Shown here in pieces: positions 1 through 9,043 of a DNA stretch of 53,556 nt. Each line of letters opens with the position of its first letter. Positions within the stretch are counted from its first letter, which is position 1. The notes under the pieces are model-generated. The model was given only the letters and a program-made list of their open reading frames with translations. It ran no database searches and was not told the DNA's origin. Position numbers and translations under genes: made by a program. Source of the DNA: Actinomycetota bacterium (GTDB lineage: Bacteria > Actinomycetota > Thermoleophilia > Gaiellales > Gaiellaceae); the NCBI GenBank assembly GCA_005885125.1, contig VAXU01000120.1, positions 1-53,556 on the forward strand, written 5' to 3'.

Positions 1-564
1 AAGGTGCGGCTGCTGCTCGCGCACCTCGGGATCCCGTACGAGCGGCGCGCGATGGACGTCGTCGACCGCTCGAACCGGCGCGAGGTGCTCGGCGGACTCA
101 ATCCGTCGCTGCGCGTGCCGACGCTCCTTCTGGACGACGGGAAGCCGCTGGCCGAGTCGAACGCAATCCTCTGGTACTTCGGCGAAGGCACTCGGTTCGT
201 CCCTGAAGACAAGTACGAACGGGCGCAGGTGCTGCAGTGGATGTTCTACGAGCAGTACGACCTGGAGCCCGCGTTGGCCGTGGTGCGCTTCTGGATTGCG
301 TACTCGGGTCGTCCCGAAGGGCTGCCCGAAGAGCGGCGCGAGGAACTGACGAAAGCGGGCTACCGAGTGCTCGCGGCGATGGAACGCCACCTCGATGGGC
401 GAAAGGTGTTCGTCGGCGAGAGCCTCACGCTCGCGGACCTCTCGCTCTACGCGTACACCCACGTGGCGCACGAAGGCGGTTTCGAGCTCGATCCATATCC
501 AGCCGTGCGCTCGTGGCTCGACCGGGTCGCAGCCGAGCCCGGGCACGTTCCGATCGACGCCTGA
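1..564 (+). CDS. glutathione S-transferase family protein (5' end cut by window edge)
   Basis: Thioredoxin-fold GST N-domain (NPSLRVPTLLLDDGKPLAESNAILWYF) and GST C-domain; the frame is open to the window start and reads ...KVRLLLAHLG, so the N-terminus is missing. Confidence 0.85.
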   Translation, partial: KVRLLLAHLGIPYERRAMDVVDRSNRREVLGGLNPSLRVPTLLLDDGKPLAESNAILWYFGEGTRFVPEDKYERAQVLQWMFYEQYDLEPALAVVRFWIAYSGRPEGLPEERREELTKAGYRVLAAMERHLDGRKVFVGESLTLADLSLYAYTHVAHEGGFELDPYPAVRSWLDRVAAEPGHVPIDA

Positions 565-604
565 TCAGGCTTCGGAGCCGGTCCGGTCGCGAAGGAGGCC
601 GACT

Positions 605-817
605 ATGATCGGAGGGATGGGCGAACGCCTCGAAGGCCGGTTGCTCTGGCTCCTGATCGCGACCGGCTCGATGGCGGGTGCCGTGGCATTCGGCGTCCTG
701 CGCAACTGGCTCCCGTTTGGGCTATTCGGAGCGTCGGGACTCATCGCGACCGCCCAGCTGATCCGGATCCAACTCCGTCCCCGCGAAGGCGGCGGTGGGG
801 GGAAGCGGCGGTGGTGA
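605..817 (+). CDS. small hypothetical membrane protein
   Basis: 70 aa, two hydrophobic segments, ATG start. Confidence 0.5.
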   Translation: MIGGMGERLEGRLLWLLIATGSMAGAVAFGVLRNWLPFGLFGASGLIATAQLIRIQLRPREGGGGGKRRW

Positions 818-827
818 GCCGGCACGC

Positions 828-1199
828 TCAGTCCGAGAAATCGGTGAGCGGGCTTGCGTGCTTGGGCTCGTAGAGACCGATTTCGCCGGCTCCCGGCACC
901 TTGAGCTTCGTCACGAGACCGAACCCTTCGTCCTCGATCGGCCCCACGAACTCGACGCCCTTTTGCTCGAGCTCGGCGACGGTCCGACCGATGTCGTGGC
1001 ACATGAAGAACAGCTCGTGCTGCCCGGTCTGACCGCTCCAACCCGGGCCCGGGTGAATACCGAGCTCGCCCGGCGGGAGCGCAAAGATCAGCCAGCCGGG
1101 GTGGGCCTCCACGTGCTCGAAACCGAGCACGTCGCGGAAGAACGCGCGGGCCGCATCTGCATCCTCGGCGAAGATGAGCGTATGAGCCCCGGCAATCAC
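828..1199 (-). CDS. VOC/glyoxalase family protein
   Basis: FAEDADAARAFFRDVLGF...ELFFMCHDI...GLVTKLKVPGAGEIGLYEP pattern. Confidence 0.8.
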   Translation of the reverse strand: MIAGAHTLIFAEDADAARAFFRDVLGFEHVEAHPGWLIFALPPGELGIHPGPGWSGQTGQHELFFMCHDIGRTVAELEQKGVEFVGPIEDEGFGLVTKLKVPGAGEIGLYEPKHASPLTDFSD

Positions 1200-1225
1200 G
1201 GGCAGATCATCGCGGTTTTCGACGG

Positions 1226-1795
1226 ATGACTCTGACCGCTCTGCTTGCGCTCGTCACCGTGCTGGCGTCGCCGGCAACGGTCGTCAAACACTACGCCCCG
1301 TTCGAGGCCGGACGCCTTGCAACCGGCTTGACGGTCCGTGCGCGGGCATCGGGTTACTGCTGGACTGGATCTGCAACGGCGTATCCGAGACGAGACGCCT
1401 GGCGGTGCTTCAAGGGAAGAAACGTGATCGTCGATCCGTGCTTCTCCGCGTCGGGGACGTCGGTCGGGCCCGGGTTCGTAATCTGTCCCGACCATGCCTG
1501 GGATCGCGGGGTGCTCGAACTCGGCCTGACGAAGGCGCTGCCACGCGAGGCCGCCAATCCCGGCGGCCCGCGCCGTCGTGCGTGGGCGATAGTCGCGACC
1601 AACGGTTTGCACTGCGAGCGGCTCGAAGGCGCGCTTCCGCAGATCCACGGGAAGCCTCTGACCTTCGCCTGTGATCGACGCGGTTCGATGGCCACCGAGC
1701 CGAGTACGCGCAAGTCCGTCTGGACGACGTACTACGTGAGAAGCCAGCTGTCGACGCGCCTGCGGCTCCTCCTCATCACCAAAGCCTGGTGGTAA
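1226..1795 (+). CDS. hypothetical secreted protein
   Basis: 189 aa with N-terminal hydrophobic segment and Cys pairs. Confidence 0.55.
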   Translation: MTLTALLALVTVLASPATVVKHYAPFEAGRLATGLTVRARASGYCWTGSATAYPRRDAWRCFKGRNVIVDPCFSASGTSVGPGFVICPDHAWDRGVLELGLTKALPREAANPGGPRRRAWAIVATNGLHCERLEGALPQIHGKPLTFACDRRGSMATEPSTRKSVWTTYYVRSQLSTRLRLLLITKAWW

Positions 1796-1796
1796 C

Positions 1797-1823
1797 AAGG
1801 GTCAGACCCTCCGGGTCTGACCC
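1797..1823. repeat. GGGTCTGACCC nested dyad element, copy 1
   Basis: GGGTCAGACCC-TCC-GGGTCTGACCC, 11-bp perfect inverted repeat beginning 4 nt after a stop codon. Confidence 0.85.
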
Positions 1824-1851
1824 GCTTTCGGCTCGGGGCTACCATAGAGCC

Positions 1852-2847
1852 GTGGCGACGAACGGCAAGCTGACGGCGAAGGACTACAAGACCGACCAGG
1901 AAGTCCGCTGGTGCCCGGGTTGCGGGGACTACGCGATCCTCGCCGCGCTCCAGTCCTTCATGCCCGAGCTCGACGTCCCCAAGGAGAAGATCGTCTTCGT
2001 CTCCGGGATCGGCTGTGCCGCCCGCTTCCCGTACTACATGGAGACGTACGGGATGCACTCCATTCACGGCCGCGCGCCGGCGATCGCGACAGGGCTCTCG
2101 ACGTCGCGGCCCGACCTGATGGTGTGGGTCGTGACCGGCGACGGCGACGCGCTGTCGATCGGCGGGAACCACCTGATCCACTCGCTGCGGCGGAACGTGA
2201 ACATCAAGATCATCCTGTTCAACAACGAGATCTACGGGCTGACGAAGGGCCAGTACTCGCCGACGAGCCCGCTCGGGACGAGGACGAAGTCGACGCCGAT
2301 GGGGTCGCTGGATCACCCCTTCAATCCGCTGTCGCTGGTGATCGGCGCGGAAGCGACCTTCGTAGCGCGGTCGATCGACACGGACCGGCCGCATCTAACG
2401 GGAGTGCTGCGCGCAGCGGCTGAGCATCGCGGCAGCTCGTTCGTCGAGATCTTCCAGAACTGCAACATCTACAACGACGGCGCGTTCGACTTCGTGCGCG
2501 ACGACAAGGCGAACCGGATCTATCTCGAGCACGGCAAGCCGATCCGCTTCGGCGAGGACGGCTCCAAGGGCGTGCGCCAGCGCCCGGACGGCTCGGTGGA
2601 GGTCGTGGCCGTGACGGACGAGGGCGAGCTGCTGGTGCATGACGCGCACCATGCGGAGGCAAGCCCGGCGTTCGCCCTGAGCCGGCTGACCAGGGAGAGC
2701 TGCGGCGCGACGCCGATCGGCGTGTTCAGGGACGTCCGGCGCGAGGTCTACGACGATCTGATGGGCGAGCAGATCGAAGCCGCCCGGGAGCAAAAGGGAG
2801 GCGATCTCGCCTCGCTCCTGACCACCGGCGACACCTGGACGATCTAG
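1852..2847 (+). CDS. korB: 2-oxoacid:ferredoxin oxidoreductase subunit beta
   Basis: VRWCPGCGDYAILAALQ, GIGCAARFPYYMETYGMHSIHGRAPAIATGL, TGDGDALSIGGNH (TPP-binding), NNEIYGLTKGQYSPTS; GTG start in frame at 1852. Confidence 0.92.
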   Translation: MATNGKLTAKDYKTDQEVRWCPGCGDYAILAALQSFMPELDVPKEKIVFVSGIGCAARFPYYMETYGMHSIHGRAPAIATGLSTSRPDLMVWVVTGDGDALSIGGNHLIHSLRRNVNIKIILFNNEIYGLTKGQYSPTSPLGTRTKSTPMGSLDHPFNPLSLVIGAEATFVARSIDTDRPHLTGVLRAAAEHRGSSFVEIFQNCNIYNDGAFDFVRDDKANRIYLEHGKPIRFGEDGSKGVRQRPDGSVEVVAVTDEGELLVHDAHHAEASPAFALSRLTRESCGATPIGVFRDVRREVYDDLMGEQIEAAREQKGGDLASLLTTGDTWTI

Positions 2848-2966
2848 CCGCCCTTCCTAGCGTCCACCGACCTTCCTGTCCGCCGCCGTCCTCGTAGGAC
2901 CAAGGGCGGGGTCGGCCCGGACCTGAGTCCGGCGCGCCCGCCAGCGGGTCGGGCCATCTTGAGTGC

Positions 2967-3224
2967 GTGGACGCCTACCTGGACGAGGATCTGGAGGACT
3001 ACGTCGATCTCGCAACGAGGTTCGCGGGATCGATCAACGTGGCCCTGTTCTGGGATCGGATCAACGGCGACCTGGTTGTCGTCGCCCACGATGACCTGAC
3101 GGGCGAAGACCTGAGGATCGAGGTCGAGCCGGATCGGGCGGCCGAGGTGTTCCGACACCCGTTCGCATACGCCTCTCAGGGCCTGGTCGTGCAGTCCAAG
3201 CTGGCAACGACCGCGCAGACCTGA
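2967..3224 (+). CDS. hypothetical protein (tandem paralog 1)
   Basis: 85 aa; shares YVDLATRF-GSINVALFWDR motif with next gene. Confidence 0.6.
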   Translation: MDAYLDEDLEDYVDLATRFAGSINVALFWDRINGDLVVVAHDDLTGEDLRIEVEPDRAAEVFRHPFAYASQGLVVQSKLATTAQT

Positions 3225-3306
3225 CGCATTCCGGGCCCGTGTCTCGTACAGCGTCTTGAACGCAGACGCTTTCGCACCTACGATCGGTGCGGGATACGAG
3301 GAGGGG

Positions 3307-3606
3307 ATGATGGGGGAGATCGACGTCGACCGTGCGTGCGGTGGCGGTGCTGAGCACGCGGCGACCGAGTCTGCGGACACGGACGACTACGTCGACCTTG
3401 CGACGAGGTTCGAGGGGTCGATCAACGTCGCGTTGTTCTGGGACCGAGTGAAGGGCGACCTCATCGTCGTCGCCCAGGACAGGCTGACGGGGGAGGACTT
3501 GAGGATCCCGGTCGACCCAGACCGCGCGACGGAGGTGTATCGCCATCCGTTTGCGTACGTCTCGGAGGGCCAGATCGTGCGACTGAAGGGCGTGGCGCAC
3601 ACGTAG
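3307..3606 (+). CDS. hypothetical protein (tandem paralog 2)
   Basis: Strong similarity to 2967..3224 over ~65 aa; ATG preceded by gagggg. Confidence 0.65.
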   Translation: MMGEIDVDRACGGGAEHAATESADTDDYVDLATRFEGSINVALFWDRVKGDLIVVAQDRLTGEDLRIPVDPDRATEVYRHPFAYVSEGQIVRLKGVAHT

Positions 3607-3652
3607 CCGAGCGCGCCGCCGCGCGCAGATCCGCGACAATTGACGGGCCGTC

Positions 3653-4816
3653 ATGCCCGAGTACCTCGCGCCCGGCGTCTACGTGGAGGAGGTCTCCTTC
3701 CGAAGCAAGGAGATCGAGGGAGTCAGCACGTCGACTGCCGGGTTCGTGGGGGCGACGGCGGTCGGGCCTACCGAGGGACCACGGGCGGTCACGAGCCTCA
3801 CGGACTTCGAACGGACGTACGGCGACGGGTGCCGGCTGAGCTTCGCCGACGTCGCCGCAGCCCTCCACAACTACATGTGGCACGCGGCACGCGCGTTCTT
3901 CGCGCAGGGCGGGAAGCGGCTCTTCGTGCAGCGCGTCGTCGGCGAAAGGGGGAACCGCCCCGGCGCCGCCGAGTACGCGGGGGTCTGTGGGTTGCAGGCA
4001 CTCGAGCGGGTCGCGGAGGTCGCGGTCGTCGCAGCACCTGGATCGACCTTCGGCTACGAGGAGGAGTACGGGCCGCAGGCCCGGGCGATCATGCAGGCAC
4101 TGGTCGAGCACGCAGAGAGAATGCGTTTCCGCATCGCCGTCCTCGACTCCGGCAATGGGCAGACGGTCGAGCAGGTCTCGGCGATGCGCGACGGCATCGA
4201 TTCGACCTACGCGGCCCTCTACTACCCGTGGTTGCGTGCAGGGGAGGTCGACGTTCCGCCCAGCGGTTTCGTCGCGGGCATCTACGCCCGAAACGACCTC
4301 AGTCGCGGCGTGGAGAAGGCGCCGGCGAACGAGCCCGTGCACGGCAGGGTCGAGCTCGAGACGGTTGTGAGCGAAGCGGACTCGGAAGCGCTGAACGTGC
4401 ACGGGGTCAACAGTTTTCGCGTCTTTGGCGGCGGCGAGATTCGCGTCTGGGGAGCGCGGACGACCTCGTCCGATCCCGAGTGGAAGTACGTGAACGTCCG
4501 CCGGTACTTCGCCTACCTCGAGCACTCGATCGACCGTGGGACACAGTGGACCGTCTTCGAGCCGAACGCCGAACCGCTGTGGGCGGCGGTTCGCACCGCG
4601 ATCACGAACTTCCTCCTGGGCGAGTTCCGGAGAGGCGCGCTGGCGGGCGAGACGCCTCGAGAGGCGTTCTACGTCAAGTGCGACCGCAGCACGATGACGC
4701 AGAGCGATCTCGACGAGGGGCGGCTGGTGTGTCTTGTCGGCGTTGCTCCCCTGCGCCCGGCCGAGTTCATGAACATCCGCATCGGCCGCTGGACCGCAGA
4801 TCACAGCTGCGCGTGA
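3653..4816 (+). CDS. phage tail sheath family protein
   Basis: MPEYLAPGVYVEEVSFRSKEIEGVSTSTAGFVGATAVGP N-terminus; C-terminal GVAPLRPAEFMNIRIGRW typical of contractile sheath proteins. Confidence 0.88.
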   Translation: MPEYLAPGVYVEEVSFRSKEIEGVSTSTAGFVGATAVGPTEGPRAVTSLTDFERTYGDGCRLSFADVAAALHNYMWHAARAFFAQGGKRLFVQRVVGERGNRPGAAEYAGVCGLQALERVAEVAVVAAPGSTFGYEEEYGPQARAIMQALVEHAERMRFRIAVLDSGNGQTVEQVSAMRDGIDSTYAALYYPWLRAGEVDVPPSGFVAGIYARNDLSRGVEKAPANEPVHGRVELETVVSEADSEALNVHGVNSFRVFGGGEIRVWGARTTSSDPEWKYVNVRRYFAYLEHSIDRGTQWTVFEPNAEPLWAAVRTAITNFLLGEFRRGALAGETPREAFYVKCDRSTMTQSDLDEGRLVCLVGVAPLRPAEFMNIRIGRWTADHSCA

Positions 4817-4904
4817 TGGTTCACAGTTTTGTCGGAGACTGAGGGCTTCGCGGAAACCGACCGTACTGGCGTACGCTGCGCGAGGCCAAACGAAGGGAGC
4901 AACG

Positions 4905-5053
4905 ATGCATGCACGTGTCGCGATGTTCGAAGGCGAAGCGACGAGGAGGGAATGCGTCGCGGAGACGCGGCGCTGAACGAGATGACGCCCGTGGGCATGG
5001 GACGGCGCAGCTCCGTGGCGTTCTACGAGGTCGCGGTCATGGACATGAAGTGA
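4905..5053 (+). pseudogene. internally deleted, frameshifted small ABM/ferredoxin-like-fold protein
   Basis: Good RBS + ATG start MHARVAMFEG... in one frame; C-terminus DEEGMRRGDAALNEMTPVGMGRRSSVAFYEVAVMDMK in another frame, homologous to the neighbour's EEAMRRGDEYISSMPVG..STELYEVVA. Confidence 0.6.
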
Positions 5054-5310
5054 CGTACGCGCGTGTCTCGACACACGAGGGCCACCGGCTGCGAGACGTT
5101 TCGCCCGCGCCGCTCGTTGGGATCGAGGGCTACGCCGGATCGCTGATGCTCATCGATCGCGAGACCGGCAAAGGGCTCGGCATCGTCCTGTTCGAGTCCG
5201 AAGAGGCGATGCGCCGCGGCGACGAGTACATCAGCTCGATGCCCGTCGGCACCGCCGGCGAGGTCACGTCCACCGAGCTCTACGAGGTGGTCGCGCAGAC
5301 CCTGAGCTGA
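5050..5310 (+). CDS. hypothetical small protein, paralog of the upstream pseudogene
   Basis: GTG start overlaps upstream TGA (GTGA); DRETGKGLGIVLFESEEAMRRGDEYISSM. Confidence 0.6.
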   Translation: MTYARVSTHEGHRLRDVSPAPLVGIEGYAGSLMLIDRETGKGLGIVLFESEEAMRRGDEYISSMPVGTAGEVTSTELYEVVAQTLS

Positions 5311-5326
5311 CCAGTACGCTCCGGTT

Positions 5327-6211
5327 GTGCGTGCCGTCGTCGTCCACGAAGCGGGCGGGCCCGAAGTCCTCAAGCTCGAGGAGGTGCCGGATCCGCGGCC
5401 GGGCGAGGGCGAGGTACTCGTTCGGGTCGAGGCCGTTGGAATCAACCACGTCGACCTGACCCGCCGCGCAAGCGCGGACACCTTCCCGCTGATCCTCGGT
5501 TACGACGCCGCCGGGCGACGTGAGGACTCGGGCGAGCGGGTGCTTGTGACGGGCACGCCGGGGACGTACGCCGAGCTCGTCGCGGCGAAGGAAGAGAACG
5601 TCTTCGCGATCCCAGATTCGCTCGACACAGCGGCTGCCGCTGCCATCGGCGTTCCATACCGGACATCGTGGTGGTCGCTCGTCGAGAACGGAGGACTGAA
5701 GGAGGGCGACACACTGCTCGTGCAGGGTGCGTCGACCGCCACGGGACAAGCTTCGGTCGACATCGGCCTGTCGCTCGGGGCGAAGGTGTACGCGACGTCG
5801 CGGGCCGAGAAGCTCGACAAGGTGCGCGCGCTCGGCGCCGAGGCGCTCGAGTACGGCGATCCCAAGGTGCGAGAGCTCGGGGCGAACGTCGTCTTCGACC
5901 CGATCGGCGCGGACACGTTCTCTGACAGCGTCGACGCACTGGCGCCACAAGGCACGGTTGTAACCCCGGGAGCCGTCAGCAGCCCGATGGTCTCGTTCAA
6001 CCTCTGGTCCCTGATGGGGAAGCGTGCGCGAATCCAGGGAGTCGGCAGTACACCGACGATCCGCGAGACGATGGAGCGCCTGATCTCGCTCGCCGGCGAG
6101 GGAAAGCTGAAGCCCGTCATCGACCGCGAGTTACCGTTCCAGCAAGCCGCCGATGCGCACCGCGCGATCGAGGCGCGTGAGACGTTCGGGAAGGTGATCT
6201 TGCGGCCGTAA
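5327..6211 (+). CDS. zinc-type alcohol dehydrogenase / quinone oxidoreductase family protein
   Basis: MRAVVVHEAGGPEVLKLEEVPDPRPGEGEVLVRVEAVGINHVDL... Confidence 0.9.
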   Translation: MRAVVVHEAGGPEVLKLEEVPDPRPGEGEVLVRVEAVGINHVDLTRRASADTFPLILGYDAAGRREDSGERVLVTGTPGTYAELVAAKEENVFAIPDSLDTAAAAAIGVPYRTSWWSLVENGGLKEGDTLLVQGASTATGQASVDIGLSLGAKVYATSRAEKLDKVRALGAEALEYGDPKVRELGANVVFDPIGADTFSDSVDALAPQGTVVTPGAVSSPMVSFNLWSLMGKRARIQGVGSTPTIRETMERLISLAGEGKLKPVIDRELPFQQAADAHRAIEARETFGKVILRP

Positions 6212-6224
6212 AAGGCGCGGGCGC

Positions 6225-6617
6225 TCAGCCCGTCGGCATCGAGCCGCCGGTGTGCGCGAACGTCTTGTTGACGATCTTCCAGCTTCCGTCGATGTTGGCG
6301 AGCGAGAAGAAGTCGACGAACGACAACGCTCCCCAGAAGCCGTCCTCCTCGAGGATCGCGATCGCGGCGTCCTTCTCCTCCTCGACCGTCCGGATCGTCG
6401 CCCGGTAGCTCCCGTCGACGTCGGCGGGCTGGCTCGCCGCCATGGCGATCATGTCGCTGATCGGAATGTCGAAACGCTGTCCGTCAACAGAGCCGTACAT
6501 CCGTGCGTCCTGGTGAAACGCCCGCTCGAGCTTCGCGGTGTCGCCCTTTGCAACGCCGTCGATGTAGAGCTGCATCGTGCCCGTGACAGTCCGGTTATCC
6601 GCTGTAACGGTGCTCAT
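6225..6617 (-). CDS. NTF2-like / putative lumazine-binding family protein
   Basis: LYIDGVAKGDTAKLERAFHQDARMYG...SWKIVNKTF. Confidence 0.8.
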   Translation of the reverse strand: MSTVTADNRTVTGTMQLYIDGVAKGDTAKLERAFHQDARMYGSVDGQRFDIPISDMIAMAASQPADVDGSYRATIRTVEEEKDAAIAILEEDGFWGALSFVDFFSLANIDGSWKIVNKTFAHTGGSMPTG

Positions 6618-6704
6618 CGTGGAGTCCTTTCGTTCGCGTTGGCCCGCCCGGCGAAGTTATACGAGGTCGTCGAGATCCGGACAAGTCGAAGCTCGTACCT
6701 GGAG

Positions 6705-7439
6705 TCACGCGGGCGGTTGGCGCTTGACCCTCCTGAGTCCGATCTCGAACTTGCTGAGCGCCGGTGGTTCCGGGTCCGTCGGGAGCGGGTCCAGAGCGGC
6801 GTACGCCGTGAACACTTCGAGCGCGTAGACGCGCAGGAACTTGAGATAGCGGTACAGCAGGAAGCCCGCCGTCACGAAGCTTGCGCAAGCAAGGAAGATC
6901 GTTGTCTCCCGCGGTGCGTGGTAGAAGAAGAGTCCGACGAGGAACACGCCGGTCGAAACAAGGGCGGCGACGCAGACGTTTCTGGCGAACCCGTACATGC
7001 CCAGGAAGATGGTCAGGTGCGTGGTGGCGGACGGTTCCTTCCTGGCCTTCGCATCGCAGAAGTAGAAGAGATCGCGTCCTACCGTGTAGATCTCTGCCTC
7101 TGCGGCCGCGCGCTCCCGAACGCGCTCGGCGATCCTCTCCGGCAGCGTCTCGAAGTAGCCCGGGAAGAGACGTCGCCGCCTGCTTTCTCCGAACAACGCA
7201 ACCTCCGGCGTGCCCAGGATGCGCTTGACCAGCCCCTTCTCCAGCAGCGTCGACGAGATCTGTGCCATCACGTGTCCGGTGATGTACGCGACGGCGATCC
7301 AGACGACTCCTTGGATCACGCTCAGTTGGGCATTGACCAGCCAGTTGCCGGGAAGCGCGAGGTCAGCTGAGGCGATGACAAAGAAGCCGGATGACAGGTA
7401 CGCGAAGATGTCGTACGCCGTGAACGGGATCGCCGACAC
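6705..7439 (-). CDS. hypothetical membrane protein
   Basis: 244 aa with several hydrophobic helices. Confidence 0.6.
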   Translation of the reverse strand: MSAIPFTAYDIFAYLSSGFFVIASADLALPGNWLVNAQLSVIQGVVWIAVAYITGHVMAQISSTLLEKGLVKRILGTPEVALFGESRRRRLFPGYFETLPERIAERVRERAAAEAEIYTVGRDLFYFCDAKARKEPSATTHLTIFLGMYGFARNVCVAALVSTGVFLVGLFFYHAPRETTIFLACASFVTAGFLLYRYLKFLRVYALEVFTAYAALDPLPTDPEPPALSKFEIGLRRVKRQPPA

Positions 7440-7481
7440 GACTCCGGTTTAGCACCGACGGCCCCTGCGGACAAGCCCCTC

Positions 7482-8381
7482 TCAGCGCCTCTTGCGCGTC
7501 GCCAGATAGCCCGCCTTCGCCTTTTCGAAGAACCGCGGGTCGCCTTTGTCCTGTTCCACTAGCCAGTCGACGAAGGCGTCGCTGTACTGCGGTGAGCCGA
7601 ACTTCGGGACGTGCACGAACTCCGGGCGGGTTTCCTCCGTGATCGCATGTACGCGCCGGACGCTCAGGACGTCGAAGGCGTTCACGCTCCGGCTGTCCAG
7701 GCGCGTATTGACCTCGGTGATGACCTCCTTCTGGCGGTACGGATGCGAGCGGTCCGGATCGATCTGGCCGTACAGCGGCGCGTGCGGGTCCGTCGTCAGC
7801 CGGATCAGCGTCGGACGGCCTTCCTCGTCGCGCTCGGCGGTCTCGATGATCGCGACCTCCGCGCGGTCAGGCGCGTGCATCACCTGGCGGATGTTCGCGA
7901 GCCACTGCTGACGCGTGGCGTCGAGCTGCCGCTTGATGAAGTCGCGCACGTCGTCGCCCGATGCGGACTCGCTCTTCGCGCCGTGCCGGAAGTACAGGCC
8001 GCCGCGTGCGAAGGCGACGTGCTCGCGCCCCTCCGCGTCCTGGTAGCGGCCCTGCCGTGAGAACACGAGCGGGGTTCCCGCGACGCTGTCGACGACGATC
8101 GCCGTCACCGGCTGACCGCCCCGCACGATGTCGTGGAGCCCGAAGGCCTCGAACTCCGGCTCCGCGTAGGCGTCGAGGTGCTCGTGGATCGGCTCCTCCT
8201 GGACCTTATGGCCGGGGACGACGACGGCCCCGCCGCCGGAGTTCGCCATCGCCGCGACGTCCTTGACGAGCTCGAGCCAGTCGCCGGTCGCCTGCGGGTC
8301 GAATCTCTCGTTCAGCTCGACACGCTTCGAGCTCCGCTTCGCCTCCGCCGCTCGCTTCAGCAGTCTGGTCGGGTCGGCCAC
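7482..8381 (-). CDS. AlbA_2/Schlafen-type putative DNA-binding domain protein
   Basis: ESKRVELNERFDP...DWLELVKDVAAMANSGGGAVVV motif. Confidence 0.6.
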   Translation of the reverse strand: MADPTRLLKRAAEAKRSSKRVELNERFDPQATGDWLELVKDVAAMANSGGGAVVVPGHKVQEEPIHEHLDAYAEPEFEAFGLHDIVRGGQPVTAIVVDSVAGTPLVFSRQGRYQDAEGREHVAFARGGLYFRHGAKSESASGDDVRDFIKRQLDATRQQWLANIRQVMHAPDRAEVAIIETAERDEEGRPTLIRLTTDPHAPLYGQIDPDRSHPYRQKEVITEVNTRLDSRSVNAFDVLSVRRVHAITEETRPEFVHVPKFGSPQYSDAFVDWLVEQDKGDPRFFEKAKAGYLATRKRR

Positions 8382-8406
8382 GACAGTCCGAATCTAACCC
8401 CCCAAG

Positions 8407-8495
8407 AAGGGTCTGACCCGGAGGGTCAGACCCTTGGCGTGCGTGCAAACCGCCCGCAGAGAACCGGAGTACAAGGGTTGGCTACCCGTTACTCG
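8407..8495. repeat. 89-bp direct repeat copy 1 (contains nested dyad 8407..8435)
   Basis: Identical to 8955..9043; begins with AAGGGTCTGACCC-GGA-GGGTCAGACCCTT, a perfect 13-bp stem. Confidence 0.95.
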
Positions 8496-8507
8496 AGAGG
8501 AGAACGT

Positions 8508-8936
8508 ATGCGCGCTCGTGTACTCGCTGCCTGCCTGCTGGGCCTGCTATGCCTGCCGGGGTTCGCACCTGCGGCCGTTTCGGCCGGAACCACGACCCTG
8601 AGAACGACAATGCTCGGCAGCAATGAGGTGCCGAAAGGCGCTCCCACCGGATCCGCCAAGGCCTTGATCACGCTCAACGCGGCCAAGGGCAAGGTCTGCT
8701 GGACGTTTTCGAACGTGAAAGGCATCAGCGGCGTCAACGCCGCACACATTCACAAGGCGCCAAAGGGGAAAGCCGGCAACGTCGTCGTCGCGTTCTTCGC
8801 GGGTCCGTTGAAGAAGACGGGCTGTGTGAAGGCGACGAAGGCTGTCATCAAGGCGATCGAGAAGAGCCCGAGCGCCTACTACGTCAACATCCACACGGCG
8901 AAGTATCAGGCGGGCGCGATTCGCGGTCAGCTGTAG
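8508..8936 (+). CDS. CHRD domain-containing secreted protein
   Basis: Signal peptide MRARVLAACLLGLLCLPGFAPAAVSA; LGSNEVP...GSAKALITLNAAKGKVCW...AAHIHKAPKGKAGNVVV; agagg RBS. Confidence 0.85.
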   Translation: MRARVLAACLLGLLCLPGFAPAAVSAGTTTLRTTMLGSNEVPKGAPTGSAKALITLNAAKGKVCWTFSNVKGISGVNAAHIHKAPKGKAGNVVVAFFAGPLKKTGCVKATKAVIKAIEKSPSAYYVNIHTAKYQAGAIRGQL

Positions 8937-8954
8937 TTAGAACTAACGCCATGC

Positions 8955-9043
8955 AAGGGTCTGACCCGGAGGGTCAGACCCTTGGCGTGCGTGCAAACCG
9001 CCCGCAGAGAACCGGAGTACAAGGGTTGGCTACCCGTTACTCG
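8955..9043. repeat. 89-bp direct repeat copy 2
   Basis: Identical to 8407..8495; its distal 14 bp provide the last codons and stop of mscL. Confidence 0.95.

Noticed and set aside
3461-5074. 537-aa minus-strand ORF
   Set aside because: Antisense to the tail sheath gene; Arg/His-rich composition typical of spurious high-GC reverse-frame ORFs
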